A program made the position numbers and the translations under genes. A stretch of 64,000 bases of DNA from Streptomyces sp. NBC_01454. GTDB lineage: Bacteria > Actinomycetota > Actinomycetes > Streptomycetales > Streptomycetaceae. Position 1 is the stretch's first letter. The number at the start of each line of letters is the position of its first letter. The stretch covers positions 496,001 through 560,000 of the forward strand of contig NZ_CP109460.1 in NCBI RefSeq assembly GCF_036227565.1, read 5' to 3'. Below are positions 43,126 to 52,263 of the stretch, one piece after another. The notes below the pieces were generated by a model. That model saw only the letters and a program-made list of their open reading frames with translations, was not told the origin of the DNA and made no database searches.

Positions 43126-43860
43126 GCGGGTGGCCTCCAGGGCGGCAGAGAGGAGCGCGGTGTCATCAGGCGTGGCAGAGCGGAGTGAGCAGGATGCGCA
43201 GGGGCGAGTGGCGGTGGTGGGAGGGCAGGGAGGAGCGGCGGGCGTGCGAGGTGTGGGGCGTCGCCCTCGGGCAGCGACCCGGTCAGGCCATTGATACGTG
43301 CATGACGAACGCGTTATCCCGGAGCACTATTCCGCCACACCGGCCGGTTTCTCCTCCACGCGGTCGTGATCTGCCTCACGCGACAGCGCCCCGCGCTCTC
43401 CCCCACCCCGTTCATCGGGCCTCCCCCGGCCTCGTCGGGAACGCGGAATCCACCGACCCCGCACATCCAGTGAACCGCACACCACTGACAGTCCGCCCGG
43501 AAAGCGATCGCCGCACCTCGCGCCCGCGTGCAGGGTGCGGCGCCCACTGGTGCACCCGTCAACAGCGAGAGGCGCCGCGGTTCTTCCGCGACGCCTCCCA
43601 CTCCGGCCCACACCCCACCGACCTGCACACTTCGCACACGACTCGGCCACGCGCCCGGCATACAACACCGACTACGCGGTATTTTTCAGCCGCCCTGAAT
43701 GCGCTGCATTTCCTTCACACCCTGAACTGAACTGAATTGACCTGAACCGACCCGAACCGATCTGAACCGACCCGAACTGCCGCGAGTACGCGGAGCCTTC
43801 CCGTCAGACCGACTCGCCCCGAACCGCGTCGCCCCGCCCCCACCCGGCCGACGCCGGGGC
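43126..43860. other. 735-base intergenic region with decamer repeats
   Basis: No credible gene is seen. The right part has a six-copy decamer repeat (43721-43780). Near 43292-43318 there is a GATACG...CGTTATC imperfect inverted repeat upstream of the exporter, which could be an operator. Confidence 0.5.
43721..43780. repeat. Six tandem decamers, period exactly 10
   Basis: Six successive 10-mers fit the consensus NCYGAAYYGA (e.g. CCTGAACCGA, CCCGAACCGA, TCTGAACCGA). The period equals about one helical turn, so the copies would lie on one face of the DNA. The array is 80 nt beyond the stop of the gamma-butyrolactone receptor gene. Confidence 0.8.
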
Positions 43861-44535
43861 TCAACTCACCGCGATCTCGGCCTCGACGGCCCCGCGGCCC
43901 TTGCGCTGCAGCGCGGCATCGAGTTCCGCGCCGCGTTCCGGATCCAGTTTGAGCTTGGCGAGCACGGCGGGCACCGCGATGCTGGGGAGGGTGTGCTCGA
44001 AGAACACCGTCAGGCGGTGACTGAGGTCGGCCTGGTTGGTCAGGGCGTTCGACATCAGCTGCAGACCGGCGAACGCGCCGACGAAGAGCTCGGCGGTCTC
44101 GGTGACCACGACGCTCTCCAGAACCTCACCGCGATCCCTCGCCTGGTTCAGCAGATCCTCGACGAACCGCGTCCAAGCGATCATCCCCTGCTTGCGGTCG
44201 AGGTGGTTGGAGCCCTGCTCCACCGCCAACCGGGCCGCCCCGCGCTGGATCGGGTCACTGCGCAGCCGGTAGGCGAGCACCTGCCCCGCGTCGACGAACT
44301 CCTGGAGTTTGATCTTCTGCGGCTCCACGGCGATATCCGTCACATGCTCATCGAGCACGGCCAGGGCGAGCTGTTCCTTCGAGGCGAAGTGGAAATACAA
44401 GGCGCCCTTCGTCACGCCGGCGCGCTCGAGGACCTCGGCGATGGTCGCACGGTCGTAGCCGAGGTCGTCGAAGACCGAAGCGGCTGCCTCCAGGATCAGT
44501 CGCCGGGTCCGGATAGCGCGGTCCTGTTGTGCCAC
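43861..44535 (-). CDS. Gamma-butyrolactone receptor, TetR family (ArpA/ScbR type)
   Basis: A 224-residue repressor. The DNA-binding half (TRRLILEAAASVFDDLGYDRATIAEVLERAGVT, then GALYFHFASKEQLALAVL; about 10-62) is the characteristic ArpA/ScbR/BarA form. W121 (GMIAWTRFVEDLL) aligns by position with the ligand-contacting Trp119 of ArpA, which favours a true receptor over a pseudo-receptor. It should bind the afsA-linked operator and leave it when the gamma-butyrolactone accumulates, switching on antibiotic production or development. GTG start with AGGAGG 6 nt upstream; divergent from the afsA homologue. Confidence 0.93.
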   Translation of the reverse strand: MAQQDRAIRTRRLILEAAASVFDDLGYDRATIAEVLERAGVTKGALYFHFASKEQLALAVLDEHVTDIAVEPQKIKLQEFVDAGQVLAYRLRSDPIQRGAARLAVEQGSNHLDRKQGMIAWTRFVEDLLNQARDRGEVLESVVVTETAELFVGAFAGLQLMSNALTNQADLSHRLTVFFEHTLPSIAVPAVLAKLKLDPERGAELDAALQRKGRGAVEAEIAVS

Positions 44536-44637
44536 AGGACGCCTCCTGTCTCTTGATGTTTTTTCACGTTCCGCATCAGTTAGCTACCGCTCAAGTCGCC
44601 GCTGAGCCAGCTACTTGCTCCGTTTCGCCGCCCGGCA

Positions 44638-44667
44638 TTGAAAATAAAACCGGATGGTACGTATCTT
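44638..44667 (+). promoter_or_regulatory. Autoregulatory element (ARE) overlapping the afsA-homologue promoter
   Basis: The reverse complement of 44641-44667 reads AAGATACGTACCATCCGGTT followed by TTATTTT. This matches the BarA-type ARE as I remember it (AGATACATACCAACCGGTTC...) at nearly every position. The same bases contain a promoter-like TTGAAA (44638-44643), an 18-nt spacer and TATCTT (44662-44667), so receptor binding would block RNA polymerase. The element lies 44 nt before the afsA-homologue start. Confidence 0.75.
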
Positions 44668-44710
44668 AACAGCGCCGGACCTCATCCCATTGAGACGCCT
44701 GGGGGCAGTC

Positions 44711-45691
44711 ATGAGCGACACGATGCACGTCAGCGGCACTGTTCCACCCAGGGCTCCACATCAGTCATCCCTGCACCGAAACCAGGCCGCATCCGGGGAC
44801 CACCGAGGCCCTTGTATTCCCCGGGAGTTCGTGCACCGCCCGCGCGTCGACGACATTCTGGTCACCTCATGGCGCCGGCGGGACACCTCCCACTTCTCGC
44901 TGACCGCCCAGTGGCCGCACGACCACGGGTACTTCACCCCGGTACACGGCCGCCATCACCTCATTCTCACCGGCGAGACCATCCGCCAGGCAGGGCTGCT
45001 GCTGTGCCACACCGAGCTGGGCGTACCGGTCGGGCACCATTTCATCCTCGGTGACCTGGTATACACAACTCATCCCGAGCATCTGGCCGTTGGCCAGGGA
45101 CCGACCCGGCTGACGGTCGAGGTCCGCTGCAGCCGGATGCGCTTCCGGTCCGGCACGCTCACCAGTGGCCACTTCGACATGACCATCCGCAGGGCGGACC
45201 GGATCGTCGCGACGGGCCACTCCGACGTCACCGTCACCTCCCCGGCCGTCTACCGCCGGATCCGCGGTGCGCGGCTGACCGCGCGCCACGCCCTCGCCCC
45301 GCTCCCCGCACCCATCCCGCATCAGCTGACCGGCAGCGCCCATGACAGCGATGTCCTGCTCTCCCCCACCGGCCGGCCCGATCGCTGGCAGCTGCGCATC
45401 CCGCCCGGCCACGCCGCGATGGTCAACCCGGCCAACGACCACATCCCGGGGATGCTGCTGCTCGATGCCGCACAGCAGGCCGCCCGCACGCTGGCCGCTC
45501 CCCAGGCTTTGATCCCCTACGCCTTCGGCACGGAATTCCGCCGCTACGCGGAACACGGCACCCCCTGCATCATCGAGGCGCGGCGCGTCCCGTCCGCGCT
45601 CCCCTGCACCACGACCGTCCAGGTCACCGGCTCCCAGGACGGCGAGCCGGTGTTCATCTCCACCTTGACGGCGCTGGACGCACGCCCCTGA
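44711..45691 (+). CDS. AfsA/ScbA-family gamma-butyrolactone biosynthesis protein
   Basis: A 326-residue enzyme with two hotdog-like A-factor repeats. The first has FVHRPRVDDILVTSW and GETIRQAGLLLCHTELGVP. The second has NPANDHIPGMLLLDAAQQAAR and a final TEFRRYAEHG block. AfsA enzymes condense a beta-ketoacyl chain from ACP with dihydroxyacetone phosphate, the first committed step to the signalling lactone. The ATG at 44711 is taken as the start because the open frame upstream runs through the operator. GGGGGCA lies about 5 nt upstream. It is divergent from the receptor gene and followed by a reductase. Confidence 0.92.
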   Translation: MSDTMHVSGTVPPRAPHQSSLHRNQAASGDHRGPCIPREFVHRPRVDDILVTSWRRRDTSHFSLTAQWPHDHGYFTPVHGRHHLILTGETIRQAGLLLCHTELGVPVGHHFILGDLVYTTHPEHLAVGQGPTRLTVEVRCSRMRFRSGTLTSGHFDMTIRRADRIVATGHSDVTVTSPAVYRRIRGARLTARHALAPLPAPIPHQLTGSAHDSDVLLSPTGRPDRWQLRIPPGHAAMVNPANDHIPGMLLLDAAQQAARTLAAPQALIPYAFGTEFRRYAEHGTPCIIEARRVPSALPCTTTVQVTGSQDGEPVFISTLTALDARP

Positions 45692-45800
45692 ACGGACCGC
45701 CCGCGGGCGTCCTGGGCACCGACAGCCACCTCACGCCCCTCCCGTCCACGTCGGGGGCGGCAGCATGTTCATCTCAGCACAGGAAAGGCCCTCACACATC

Positions 45801-46565
45801 ATGGGTGACCTCACGGGAAAGACCGCACTGGTGACGGGAGCCAGCCGTGGCATCGGCCGGGGCATCGCCCAGCGACTCGCCGGGGACGGCGCGCTGATCG
45901 CCGTCCACTACGGCAGCAATGACGCCGCGGCCAAGGAAACCGTCGAAAGCATCAGCAGCGCGGGCGGCCGGGCCTTCACGGTGGGAGCGGAACTGGGGGC
46001 TCCGGGTGCTGTCGAAGCCCTCTTCGCCGCCTTCGACGCCGAACTCGCGGCCGCCGGTGCGGAACCCGGCCTCGACATCCTCGTCAACAACGCGGCGCTC
46101 AACTTCCCCGGGCGCATCGACGAGGTGACGTACGAGGAGTTCGACCGCACCGTCGCGGTCAACATCAGGGCCCCGTTCTTCCTCGCCCAGCACGGTCTGC
46201 GCCGGATGCGGGACGGCGGACGCATCATCAACATCTCGTCGGCGGTGACGAGTACGGCGCACCCGGCACAGATCGCGTACAGCGTCTCCAAGGGCGGGCT
46301 GGACACCCTCACGCGCACCCTCGCCAAGGACCTCGGCGCACGCGGGATCACGGTCAACACCCTCGCCCCCGGCTGGGTCGAGACCGATGTGACCGCGTCG
46401 CGCAGGGCCACACCCGAGGGACGGGCCGCGCTGGCGGCCTATTCGGTGTTCAACCGGATCGGCCGCCCGGCGGACATCGCGGACGTCGCCGCGTTTCTGG
46501 CCTCGGATGACTCCCGTTGGATCACCGGCCAGCGCCTCGACGTCACCGGCGGCTCCATGCTCTGA
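45801..46565 (+). CDS. Short-chain dehydrogenase/reductase
   Basis: A 254-residue classical SDR. TGASRGIG (residues 12-19) binds NAD(P), NNAA follows, and the catalytic set is Ser in NISSAV plus Y-x3-K in YSVSK. GWVETDV and the C-terminal GQRLDVTGG are typical of 3-oxoacyl-ACP-reductase-like members. It lies 109 nt downstream of the afsA homologue in the same direction and could reduce the 6-keto group of the butyrolactone, as BarS1 does for virginiae butanolide (inference from position). An upstream ATG at 45765 would add 12 residues; the MGDLTGK start fits the family better. Confidence 0.88.
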   Translation: MGDLTGKTALVTGASRGIGRGIAQRLAGDGALIAVHYGSNDAAAKETVESISSAGGRAFTVGAELGAPGAVEALFAAFDAELAAAGAEPGLDILVNNAALNFPGRIDEVTYEEFDRTVAVNIRAPFFLAQHGLRRMRDGGRIINISSAVTSTAHPAQIAYSVSKGGLDTLTRTLAKDLGARGITVNTLAPGWVETDVTASRRATPEGRAALAAYSVFNRIGRPADIADVAAFLASDDSRWITGQRLDVTGGSML

Positions 46566-46640
46566 CCCGCCGGGCCGGTGGCGCCCCGGGCTCCCGGGCT
46601 CCCGGGCTCCCGGGGCCGCGCCAGCGGGCCCGGAACGGCT

Positions 46641-47381
46641 TCAGGCGTCGTGGAAGACCAGGCCCAGGGAGTGCCGGTGGCCCGAGCGGACGATGCTCAC
46701 ACCGTGGCGTACGGGACCGGCCGACCAGCCGCGGGCCGAGCGGACGGGGCGGTCGCGGGTCGTGAAGATCAGGCCGTGGCCCTGCGGCAGGACGGTGGCG
46801 GTGCCGCGGGACTGTGCGCGCGGCCGCTGCTCGACGAGGAGGAACTCGCCGCCGGTGTAGTCGGTGCCCTGCTCGTTCAGGCCGATGACGACCTGAAGCG
46901 GGAAGACCATCTCCCCGAAGAGGTCGCGGTGCAGCGCGTTCCAGTCGCCCGCCCCGTAACGCAGCAGGATCTGGGCGGACTTGCGCTGTCCGGCCTGGTG
47001 GCACATGGTGAGCCACTCCTCCAGGGTGTCCGGCCAGGGCGCCGGCCGGCCGAGCTTGTCCGCCCAGTCCCGGGCGATCGTCAGCAGGTGCGGGTAGAAC
47101 GCCTCGCGCAGGGCCTGGACCGGGGCGGGCGGCGGGTCGGCGAAGTAGCGGTAGCGGCCCGAGCCGAAGCGGTGCCGCGCCATGTCGACGGTCGAGCGGA
47201 AGTGCCGCTCCTCGTCGTAGTGCGCGATGAGGGCGCGGCAGTTGGCCGAGCCGAGCAGGCGTGGGGTCGGTGCGCAGCCCAGCTCGTCGAGTTCGCCGGT
47301 CAGGGCCGGCCAGTCGGCGGCCGCGACGCGCCGGGCGAGCGCGCCGGGACGGGTCCGGCGCTCGGGGGTGGTGAGGGTCAT
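46641..47381 (-). CDS. 2OG-Fe(II) oxygenase in alkylation-repair operon
   Basis: A 246-residue protein of the 2-oxoglutarate/Fe(II) dioxygenase superfamily. Iron ligands are likely H and D of LHRDLFGEM, with the distal His in VRHGVSIVRSGHRHS followed by an Arg-containing strand that binds 2-oxoglutarate. The YTGGEFLLVEQRPRAQSRG block matches prolyl-hydroxylase-like members more than AlkB. It is the last gene of a leftward set with an Ogt methyltransferase and an Ada-AlkA fusion, pointing to a role in repairing alkylation damage (inference). GGAGG lies 8 nt before the ATG. Confidence 0.85.
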   Translation of the reverse strand: MTLTTPERRTRPGALARRVAAADWPALTGELDELGCAPTPRLLGSANCRALIAHYDEERHFRSTVDMARHRFGSGRYRYFADPPPAPVQALREAFYPHLLTIARDWADKLGRPAPWPDTLEEWLTMCHQAGQRKSAQILLRYGAGDWNALHRDLFGEMVFPLQVVIGLNEQGTDYTGGEFLLVEQRPRAQSRGTATVLPQGHGLIFTTRDRPVRSARGWSAGPVRHGVSIVRSGHRHSLGLVFHDA

Positions 47382-47442
47382 GATGAGGTCCTCCAAGGGG
47401 CGTCGGGGCGGCTGACGGGGCCGCGGACGCGCACGGACGGGC

Positions 47443-47952
47443 TCAGGCGGCGTCCGGGCCGACGCCCTCGATGCCGAGGAGCTTCCGCTTGGGCACGGGT
47501 CCGGCCGCATAGCCGGACAGGGATCCGTCGGCGGCGATCACACGGTGGCAGGGCCGGACGATGAGCAGCGGGTTCGCGCCGATCGCCGTTCCGACGGCGC
47601 GCACCGCGCCGCGCGCCGCACCGATCTCGGCGGCGATCCCCCCGTAGGTGGTCGTGGTGCCGTACGGCACGGCCTCCAGGGCCTTCCACACCCGCTGCTG
47701 GAAGTCCGTGCCCCGGGTGAGGTGTTCGATGCTGAAGCGGGTCAGCGTCCCGTCGAAGTACGCGCGCAGCTGCTGGACGATCGCGGCGAAGGCGGCGGGG
47801 TCGCGCGTCCAGCCGTCCTGGACGGTGGCAGCGCCCTTCTGGCCGGGCAGGGACACCGAGGCGAGCGCGGTGCCGCCCGGTGCGGTGGCCGATTCCTCGC
47901 CCACCAGCAGAAGTTCGCCCAGCGGGCTGTCGAGGGTGGTGTAGAGCATCAT
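47443..47952 (-). CDS. ogt: Methylated-DNA-[protein]-cysteine S-methyltransferase (Ogt)
   Basis: A 169-residue suicide repair enzyme that moves a methyl group from O6-methylguanine to itself. The acceptor is C135 in IVRPCHRVIA, and the helix-turn-helix contains VWKALEAVPYGTTTTYG. The N-terminal domain is the short Ogt form. Start MM at 47952, overlapping the upstream Ada-AlkA stop as ATGA (47949-47952), so it is translationally coupled. Confidence 0.95.
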   Translation of the reverse strand: MMLYTTLDSPLGELLLVGEESATAPGGTALASVSLPGQKGAATVQDGWTRDPAAFAAIVQQLRAYFDGTLTRFSIEHLTRGTDFQQRVWKALEAVPYGTTTTYGGIAAEIGAARGAVRAVGTAIGANPLLIVRPCHRVIAADGSLSGYAAGPVPKRKLLGIEGVGPDAA

Positions 47953-49481
47953 GATCCTGTGCCTTCCGTAGTGGGTGGGCGGACAGTGGCCGGCTCCGTG
48001 GCCGGCATGTTCCAGAAGTGGTGCATCGCGTACGAGCGCCAGGGGCGCCAGCCGTGGGCGTGCGCCGCCAGAGCGTCCGCCGGGACCCCCGCCCGGCGCA
48101 TGCCGGCCCGTACGGCCACATCGCCGCTCAGCAGGACATCGGGGTCCCCGAGGGCGCGCATCCGGATGTAGCCGGCGGTCCACGGGCCGATGCCGCGCAG
48201 ACCGAGCAGTGCGTGCTCCGTACGGTCACGGTCGGCTCCGGCGTCCAGGATGACGGTGCCGTCGGCGAGTGCGGCGCCGAGGGTGCGCAGGGCCGCCCGC
48301 CGCGACTGCGGCATGCCGAGCTCCGCGAGCGTGGCCTGTGCCAGGTCTTCGGACCGCGGGAAGAGGTGGGTGAGCGCGCCGGCCGGTTCCGGCAGCGGTT
48401 CGCCGTGGGCGGCGACCAGCGCGCTGCCGAGGGTGCGCCCGGCCGCGACCGAGACCTGCTGGCCGAGCACGGCGCGGACGGCGAGTTCGTGCGGGTCGGG
48501 TGCGCCCGGCGCCCGCAGTCCGGGACGCTGCGCCACCAGCGGCGCCAGGACGGGGTCTTGGCCGAGCCGCTCGGCCACCGCGTAGGGGTCGGCGTCCAGG
48601 TCGAAGAGGCGGCGCACCCGCTGGCCGGCGGTGGTGAGATCGCGCAGCTCGGTCAGGCGCAGCCGGCAGTCGAGCCAGCCGTCGCCGGTCGCCTCGTCGA
48701 CCTCGGCGATTCCGGCGCCGTGCGGCAGCCGCAGGGTGCGCCGGTAGGTGCGGGCGCCCGCCTCGCCGCTGACGTCCTCGATGCCGGTGATCGCGCGCCG
48801 CTGGAGATGGTCGAAGAGCTGCCGCGCCGCATACGGGCCGCGGAAGGCCAGCCGCAACGGCAGCGTTCCCGCCGTGACGCCCGTCGCGACCGGGCCGTAT
48901 CGGGCTGTCCTCCCGGGGCGGGCGGCGCGCAGTTCGCTCGGGGTGAGGGCGTAGATCTCCTTGATCGTGTCGTTGAACTGGCGCACGCTGGCGAAGCCGG
49001 CCGCGAAGGCGATCTCGGCTGCCTGCAGGCCGGTGGTCTGCAGCAGGACCCGGGCGGTGTGGGCGCGCTGGGCCCGCGCCAGGGCCACGGGGCCCGCGCC
49101 CAGTTCGGCGTTCAGCTGCCGCTGGACCTGCCGGGCGCTGTAGCCGAGCCGGGCCGCGAGCCCGCGGACCCCTTCCCGGTCGACCACCCCCTCGCCGATC
49201 AGCCGCATCGCCCGCCCGACGACATCGGCGCGGGCATTCCACTCCGCGGAGCCGGGGACGGCATCGGGGCGGCAACGCCGGCAGGCACGGAAGCCGGAGC
49301 CCTGGGCGGCGGCGGAGGTCGGGAAGAAGGTGACATTACGGCGGCGGGGCGTGGTGGCGGGGCAGCTCGGCCGGCAGTAGATACCGGTCGTGGACACCGC
49401 GAAGAAGAAGGCGCCGTCGAATCTGGCGTCCCTGCTGCGCACCGCCTCGTACCTGCTGTCCTCGTTGCTCACGGTGTCCAC
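47949..49481 (-). CDS. Ada-AlkA fusion: methyl-sensing activator and 3-methyladenine DNA glycosylase
   Basis: A 510-residue bifunctional protein. An N-terminal Ada zinc domain has C36, C40, C67 and C70 (GIYCRPSC and RACRRC); C36 would accept methyl groups from DNA phosphotriesters and turn the protein into an activator. An AraC-type helix-turn-helix follows (about 80-185, ending SVRQFNDTIKEIYALTPSELR). The AlkA glycosylase domain (about 200-495) has the HhH motif GLRGIGPWTAGYI and catalytic Asp in LLSGDVAVRAG. It senses and repairs alkylation and probably induces its own operon. GTG start without a clear ribosome site. Confidence 0.94.
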   Translation of the reverse strand: MDTVSNEDSRYEAVRSRDARFDGAFFFAVSTTGIYCRPSCPATTPRRRNVTFFPTSAAAQGSGFRACRRCRPDAVPGSAEWNARADVVGRAMRLIGEGVVDREGVRGLAARLGYSARQVQRQLNAELGAGPVALARAQRAHTARVLLQTTGLQAAEIAFAAGFASVRQFNDTIKEIYALTPSELRAARPGRTARYGPVATGVTAGTLPLRLAFRGPYAARQLFDHLQRRAITGIEDVSGEAGARTYRRTLRLPHGAGIAEVDEATGDGWLDCRLRLTELRDLTTAGQRVRRLFDLDADPYAVAERLGQDPVLAPLVAQRPGLRAPGAPDPHELAVRAVLGQQVSVAAGRTLGSALVAAHGEPLPEPAGALTHLFPRSEDLAQATLAELGMPQSRRAALRTLGAALADGTVILDAGADRDRTEHALLGLRGIGPWTAGYIRMRALGDPDVLLSGDVAVRAGMRRAGVPADALAAHAHGWRPWRSYAMHHFWNMPATEPATVRPPTTEGTGS

Positions 49482-49899
49482 TGTGCCGCAGGTCAGGGCA
49501 TGGCGCTGGCGGAAATCGGACGTGGCGTTCGGGGGGCGAGCGTGCGCGGTGAAGCCGGGTGTCGCCGCGGCTGCCGTCCGGGCGTCGGGCTACGCCGGAG
49601 GGCCCGGCACCGTCCTGCTCAAGAGCGGGGACCGCTCCACGAACGGGCCGGCGGCCGATATCCGCGGACAACACCGGTCATCGGCAGGGCGATTGGCAGT
49701 GGAGGCGAGGGGCCGCAGCAGGAGGCGGTGGCCGCCGCCGGACGGACCCTCACCATCGGCCGGGCGCCCGCACCGACTCGACGTCGCGTCAGGAGCGGAC
49801 CGCCGCGAGGATCACCTGAAAGAGAAGCAGCGCGAAGGTCTCCCACCTGCCCGGCACATGGCATGCCGGGCGCGCTGACATCGTCGGTGGCGCGCCGCT
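49482..49899. other. Intergenic region upstream of ada-alkA
   Basis: 418 bases between the Ada-AlkA start and the stop of the next leftward gene. The Ada-AlkA promoter must lie in its left part. I see no gene or clear repeat. Confidence 0.5.
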
Positions 49900-50127
49900 T
49901 CAGGCCGGCGGCATCGGCCAGTCGTCCAGCGAGCCACCGCGCCATTCGACGAGGCCCGGGTCGTCGAGCGCGATGTCGTCGGCCTGGCCGGCGACGCCCG
50001 CGCGGCGGAGAAACTCGGCGACATCGCCTCGGCCGTGGGCCAGGCCGACGATCTGCCCACGTACGGTCACCCGCCGGCCACCGGACGGCGTCGGGGGGTG
50101 CACGATGACAGGCGGATGCTCGGTCAT
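49900..50127 (-). CDS. Small conserved Streptomyces hypothetical protein
   Basis: A 75-residue soluble protein beginning MTEHPPVIVHPPTPSGGRRVTVRG and ending in an acidic EWRGGSLDDWPMPPA segment. I recall near-identical small proteins as common in Streptomyces genomes without assigned function. The N-terminal PSGGRRVTVRGQIVG strand and the following VAEFLRRAGV helix suggest a compact alpha/beta fold. GGAGG is only one or two bases from the ATG at 50127, so translation may be weak. Lone gene. Confidence 0.75.
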   Translation of the reverse strand: MTEHPPVIVHPPTPSGGRRVTVRGQIVGLAHGRGDVAEFLRRAGVAGQADDIALDDPGLVEWRGGSLDDWPMPPA

Positions 50128-50481
50128 GCCTCCAGCGTGCGCCGGGCTCCGCGCTCCCGCACGTCGACGGCCGCCGTGGGCGTCACCCGTCGCCGGGCGC
50201 GTCAGCCGCCGTCGGTGGGGCAAGTCCTCGCCGGCCGGGGCCTGGCGGACAGCGGCCGTCGACGGCTGGACACGCGGAAGCCCCGGCCGGACGGGGGGAC
50301 CGGTCGGGGCGGTTCGCGGGTGAGCACTTCTTCAGCGCCCACACACAATTGAACGGTAAACAGAGCGTGGACGTTCCATGGAGGTCACGTGACGACGGTC
50401 ACTCCGGTGGGCGTCGCACCGGCGCGGGGAGCCGACAGCCACCCCCTCCCGGTCCACCCACCCACCGCGTCGGACCCCCCG
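50128..50481. other. Intergenic region
   Basis: 354 bases between the glyoxylate carboligase stop and the 75-residue gene. I see no gene and no strong hairpin. Confidence 0.5.
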
Positions 50482-52263
50482 TCAGACCTTGAGCGGCTTG
50501 ATCGCGGTGGGTGCGTGGCCCGGCTCGGTCGCGATCTCTTCCCACTCGTTCACCTTGTCGATCTCCGCGGCCGCCATGGAGATATTGGTGATCCGCTCCA
50601 GGATGGCCTCGACGACGACCGGGACGCGGTGTTCGGCCGCCAGCTTCTTGGCCTCCTCGAAGGCGGCGCCCAGTGCGCTCGGGTCGGTGACCCGGATGGC
50701 CTTGCAGCCCAGACCCTCGACGACCTTGACGTGGTCCACGCCGTAGACGCCCAGCTCCGGCGAGTTGATGTTCGCGAACTCCAGGTTCACCTGGAAGTTG
50801 ATGTCGAGCGTGCGCTGGGCCTGACGGATCAGGCCCAGGTAGGCGTTGTTCACCAGGACGTGGATGTACGGGATCCGGTGCTGGGCGCCGACGGCCAGCT
50901 CTTCGAGCATGAACTGGAAGTCGTAGTCACCGGAGAGCGCGACGACCGGCGCCGCCGGGTCGGCGGTGGCGACACCCAGCGCGGCCGGGATCGTCCAGCC
51001 GAGCGGGCCGGCCTGACCGCAGTTGATCCAGTGGCGGGGCCGGTAGACGTGCAGCATCTGCGCCCCGGCGATCTGGGACAGGCCGATGGTGGTGACGTAG
51101 CGGGTCTCCGGGCCGAACGCCTTGTTCATCTCCTCGTAGACGCGCTGCGGCTTCATCGGGATGTCGTCGAAGTGCGTACGGCGCTGCAGTTGGGCCTTGC
51201 GTTCCTGGGTGGAGGCGGCCCAGTCGCCGCGGTCGGGGAGTTCGCCGGCCGCCTTGAGCTCCTTGGCCACCTCGATGAACAGTTCCAGGGCGGCCCTGGC
51301 GTCCGAGGCGATGCCGTAGTCCGGAGCGAAGATCTTGCCGATCTGGGTGGGCTCGATGTCGACATGGACGAACGTGCGGCCGCGGGTGTAGACGTCCAGC
51401 TTGCCGGTGTGGCGGTTGGCCCAGCGGTTGCCGATGCCCAGCACGAAGTCGGATTCCAGGAAGTTCGCGTTGCCGTAGCGGTGGGAGGTCTGCAGGCCGA
51501 CCATGCCGGCGTTCAGCTCGTGATCGTCGGCGAGGATGCCCCAGCCCATCAGGGTGGGGACGACCGGCGTACCGGTCAGCTCGGCGAACTCGACCAGCAG
51601 CTCGGCGGCATCGGCGTTGATGACGCCGCCACCGGCGACGATCAGCGGCCGCTCGGACGCGCCGAGCAGCGTGAGCGCCTTCTCGATCTGGGCGCGGGTC
51701 GCGGCCGGCTTGAAGGCCGGCAGCGGCTCATACGTCTCCGGGTCGAAGTCGATCTCGGTCAGCTGGACATCGATCGGCAGGTCGATCAGGACCGGGCCGG
51801 GGCGGCCGGAACGCATCAGGTGGAACGCCTGCTGGAAGACGCCGGGGACCTGCGCGGCCTCCATCACGGTGGTCGCCGCCTTGGTGACCGGCTTGGCGAT
51901 CGCGGCGATGTCGACGGCCTGGAAGTCCTCCTTCTGGATCACCGCGGTCGGGGCCTGGCCGGTGAGGCACAGGATCGGGATCGAGTCGCCGATCGCGGAG
52001 TAGAGACCGGTGATCATGTCCGTCCCGGCCGGGCCGGAGGTGCCGATGCAGACGCCGATGTTGCCCGGGTGCGTCCGGGTGTAGCCCTCGGCCATGTGGG
52101 AGGCGCCCTCGACATGCCGCGCGAGGGTGTGGTCGATCCCGCCGGCGCCCTTGAGCGCCGCGTAGAAGGGGTTGATCGCGGCACCGGGCACGCCGAAGGC
52201 GTGGCGCACGCCCTCCCGCTTGAGGATCTCCACCGCGGCACGGGCGGCTGTCATTCGAGGCAT
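50482..52263 (-). CDS. gcl: Glyoxylate carboligase (tartronate-semialdehyde synthase)
   Basis: A 593-residue thiamine-diphosphate enzyme joining two glyoxylates to tartronate semialdehyde and CO2, used in allantoin, purine and glycolate use. Sequence closely follows E. coli Gcl ([27 protein letters not shown]). V51 replaces the glutamate otherwise universal in ThDP enzymes, the diagnostic trait of this family. The ThDP/Mg motif is in [15 protein letters not shown]...NNAYLG. AGGAG lies about 6 nt before the ATG at 52263. Partner genes hyi and glxR are not adjacent. A palindromic operator lies about 60 nt upstream. Confidence 0.95.
   Translation of the reverse strand: MPRMTAARAAVEILKREGVRHAFGVPGAAINPFYAALKGAGGIDHTLARHVEGASHMAEGYTRTHPGNIGVCIGTSGPAGTDMITGLYSAIGDSIPILCLTGQAPTAVIQKEDFQAVDIAAIAKPVTKAATTVMEAAQVPGVFQQAFHLMRSGRPGPVLIDLPIDVQLTEIDFDPETYEPLPAFKPAATRAQIEKALTLLGASERPLIVAGGGVINADAAELLVEFAELTGTPVVPTLMGWGILADDHELNAGMVGLQTSHRYGNANFLESDFVLGIGNRWANRHTGKLDVYTRGRTFVHVDIEPTQIGKIFAPDYGIASDARAALELFIEVAKELKAAGELPDRGDWAASTQERKAQLQRRTHFDDIPMKPQRVYEEMNKAFGPETRYVTTIGLSQIAGAQMLHVYRPRHWINCGQAGPLGWTIPAALGVATADPAAPVVALSGDYDFQFMLEELAVGAQHRIPYIHVLVNNAYLGLIRQAQRTLDINFQVNLEFANINSPELGVYGVDHVKVVEGLGCKAIRVTDPSALGAAFEEAKKLAAEHRVPVVVEAILERITNISMAAAEIDKVNEWEEIATEPGHAPTAIKPLKV

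Noticed and set aside
43185..43730. 181-codon plus-strand ORF between exporter and receptor
   Set aside because: No ribosome site, Arg/Pro/His-rich shadow composition, no recognisable motif, and it runs into the decamer repeats.
44536..44640. Second ARE for autoregulation of the receptor gene
   Set aside because: The stretch with GTTTTTTCACGTTCCGCAT has a T-run and partial resemblance only; it lacks the paired GATAC/CCGGT halves.
46578..46615. CGGGCTCC-type triplicate after the SDR gene as a regulatory array
   Set aside because: Three short GC-rich copies just before the convergent gene's stop are more easily explained as slippage or part of a weak terminator.
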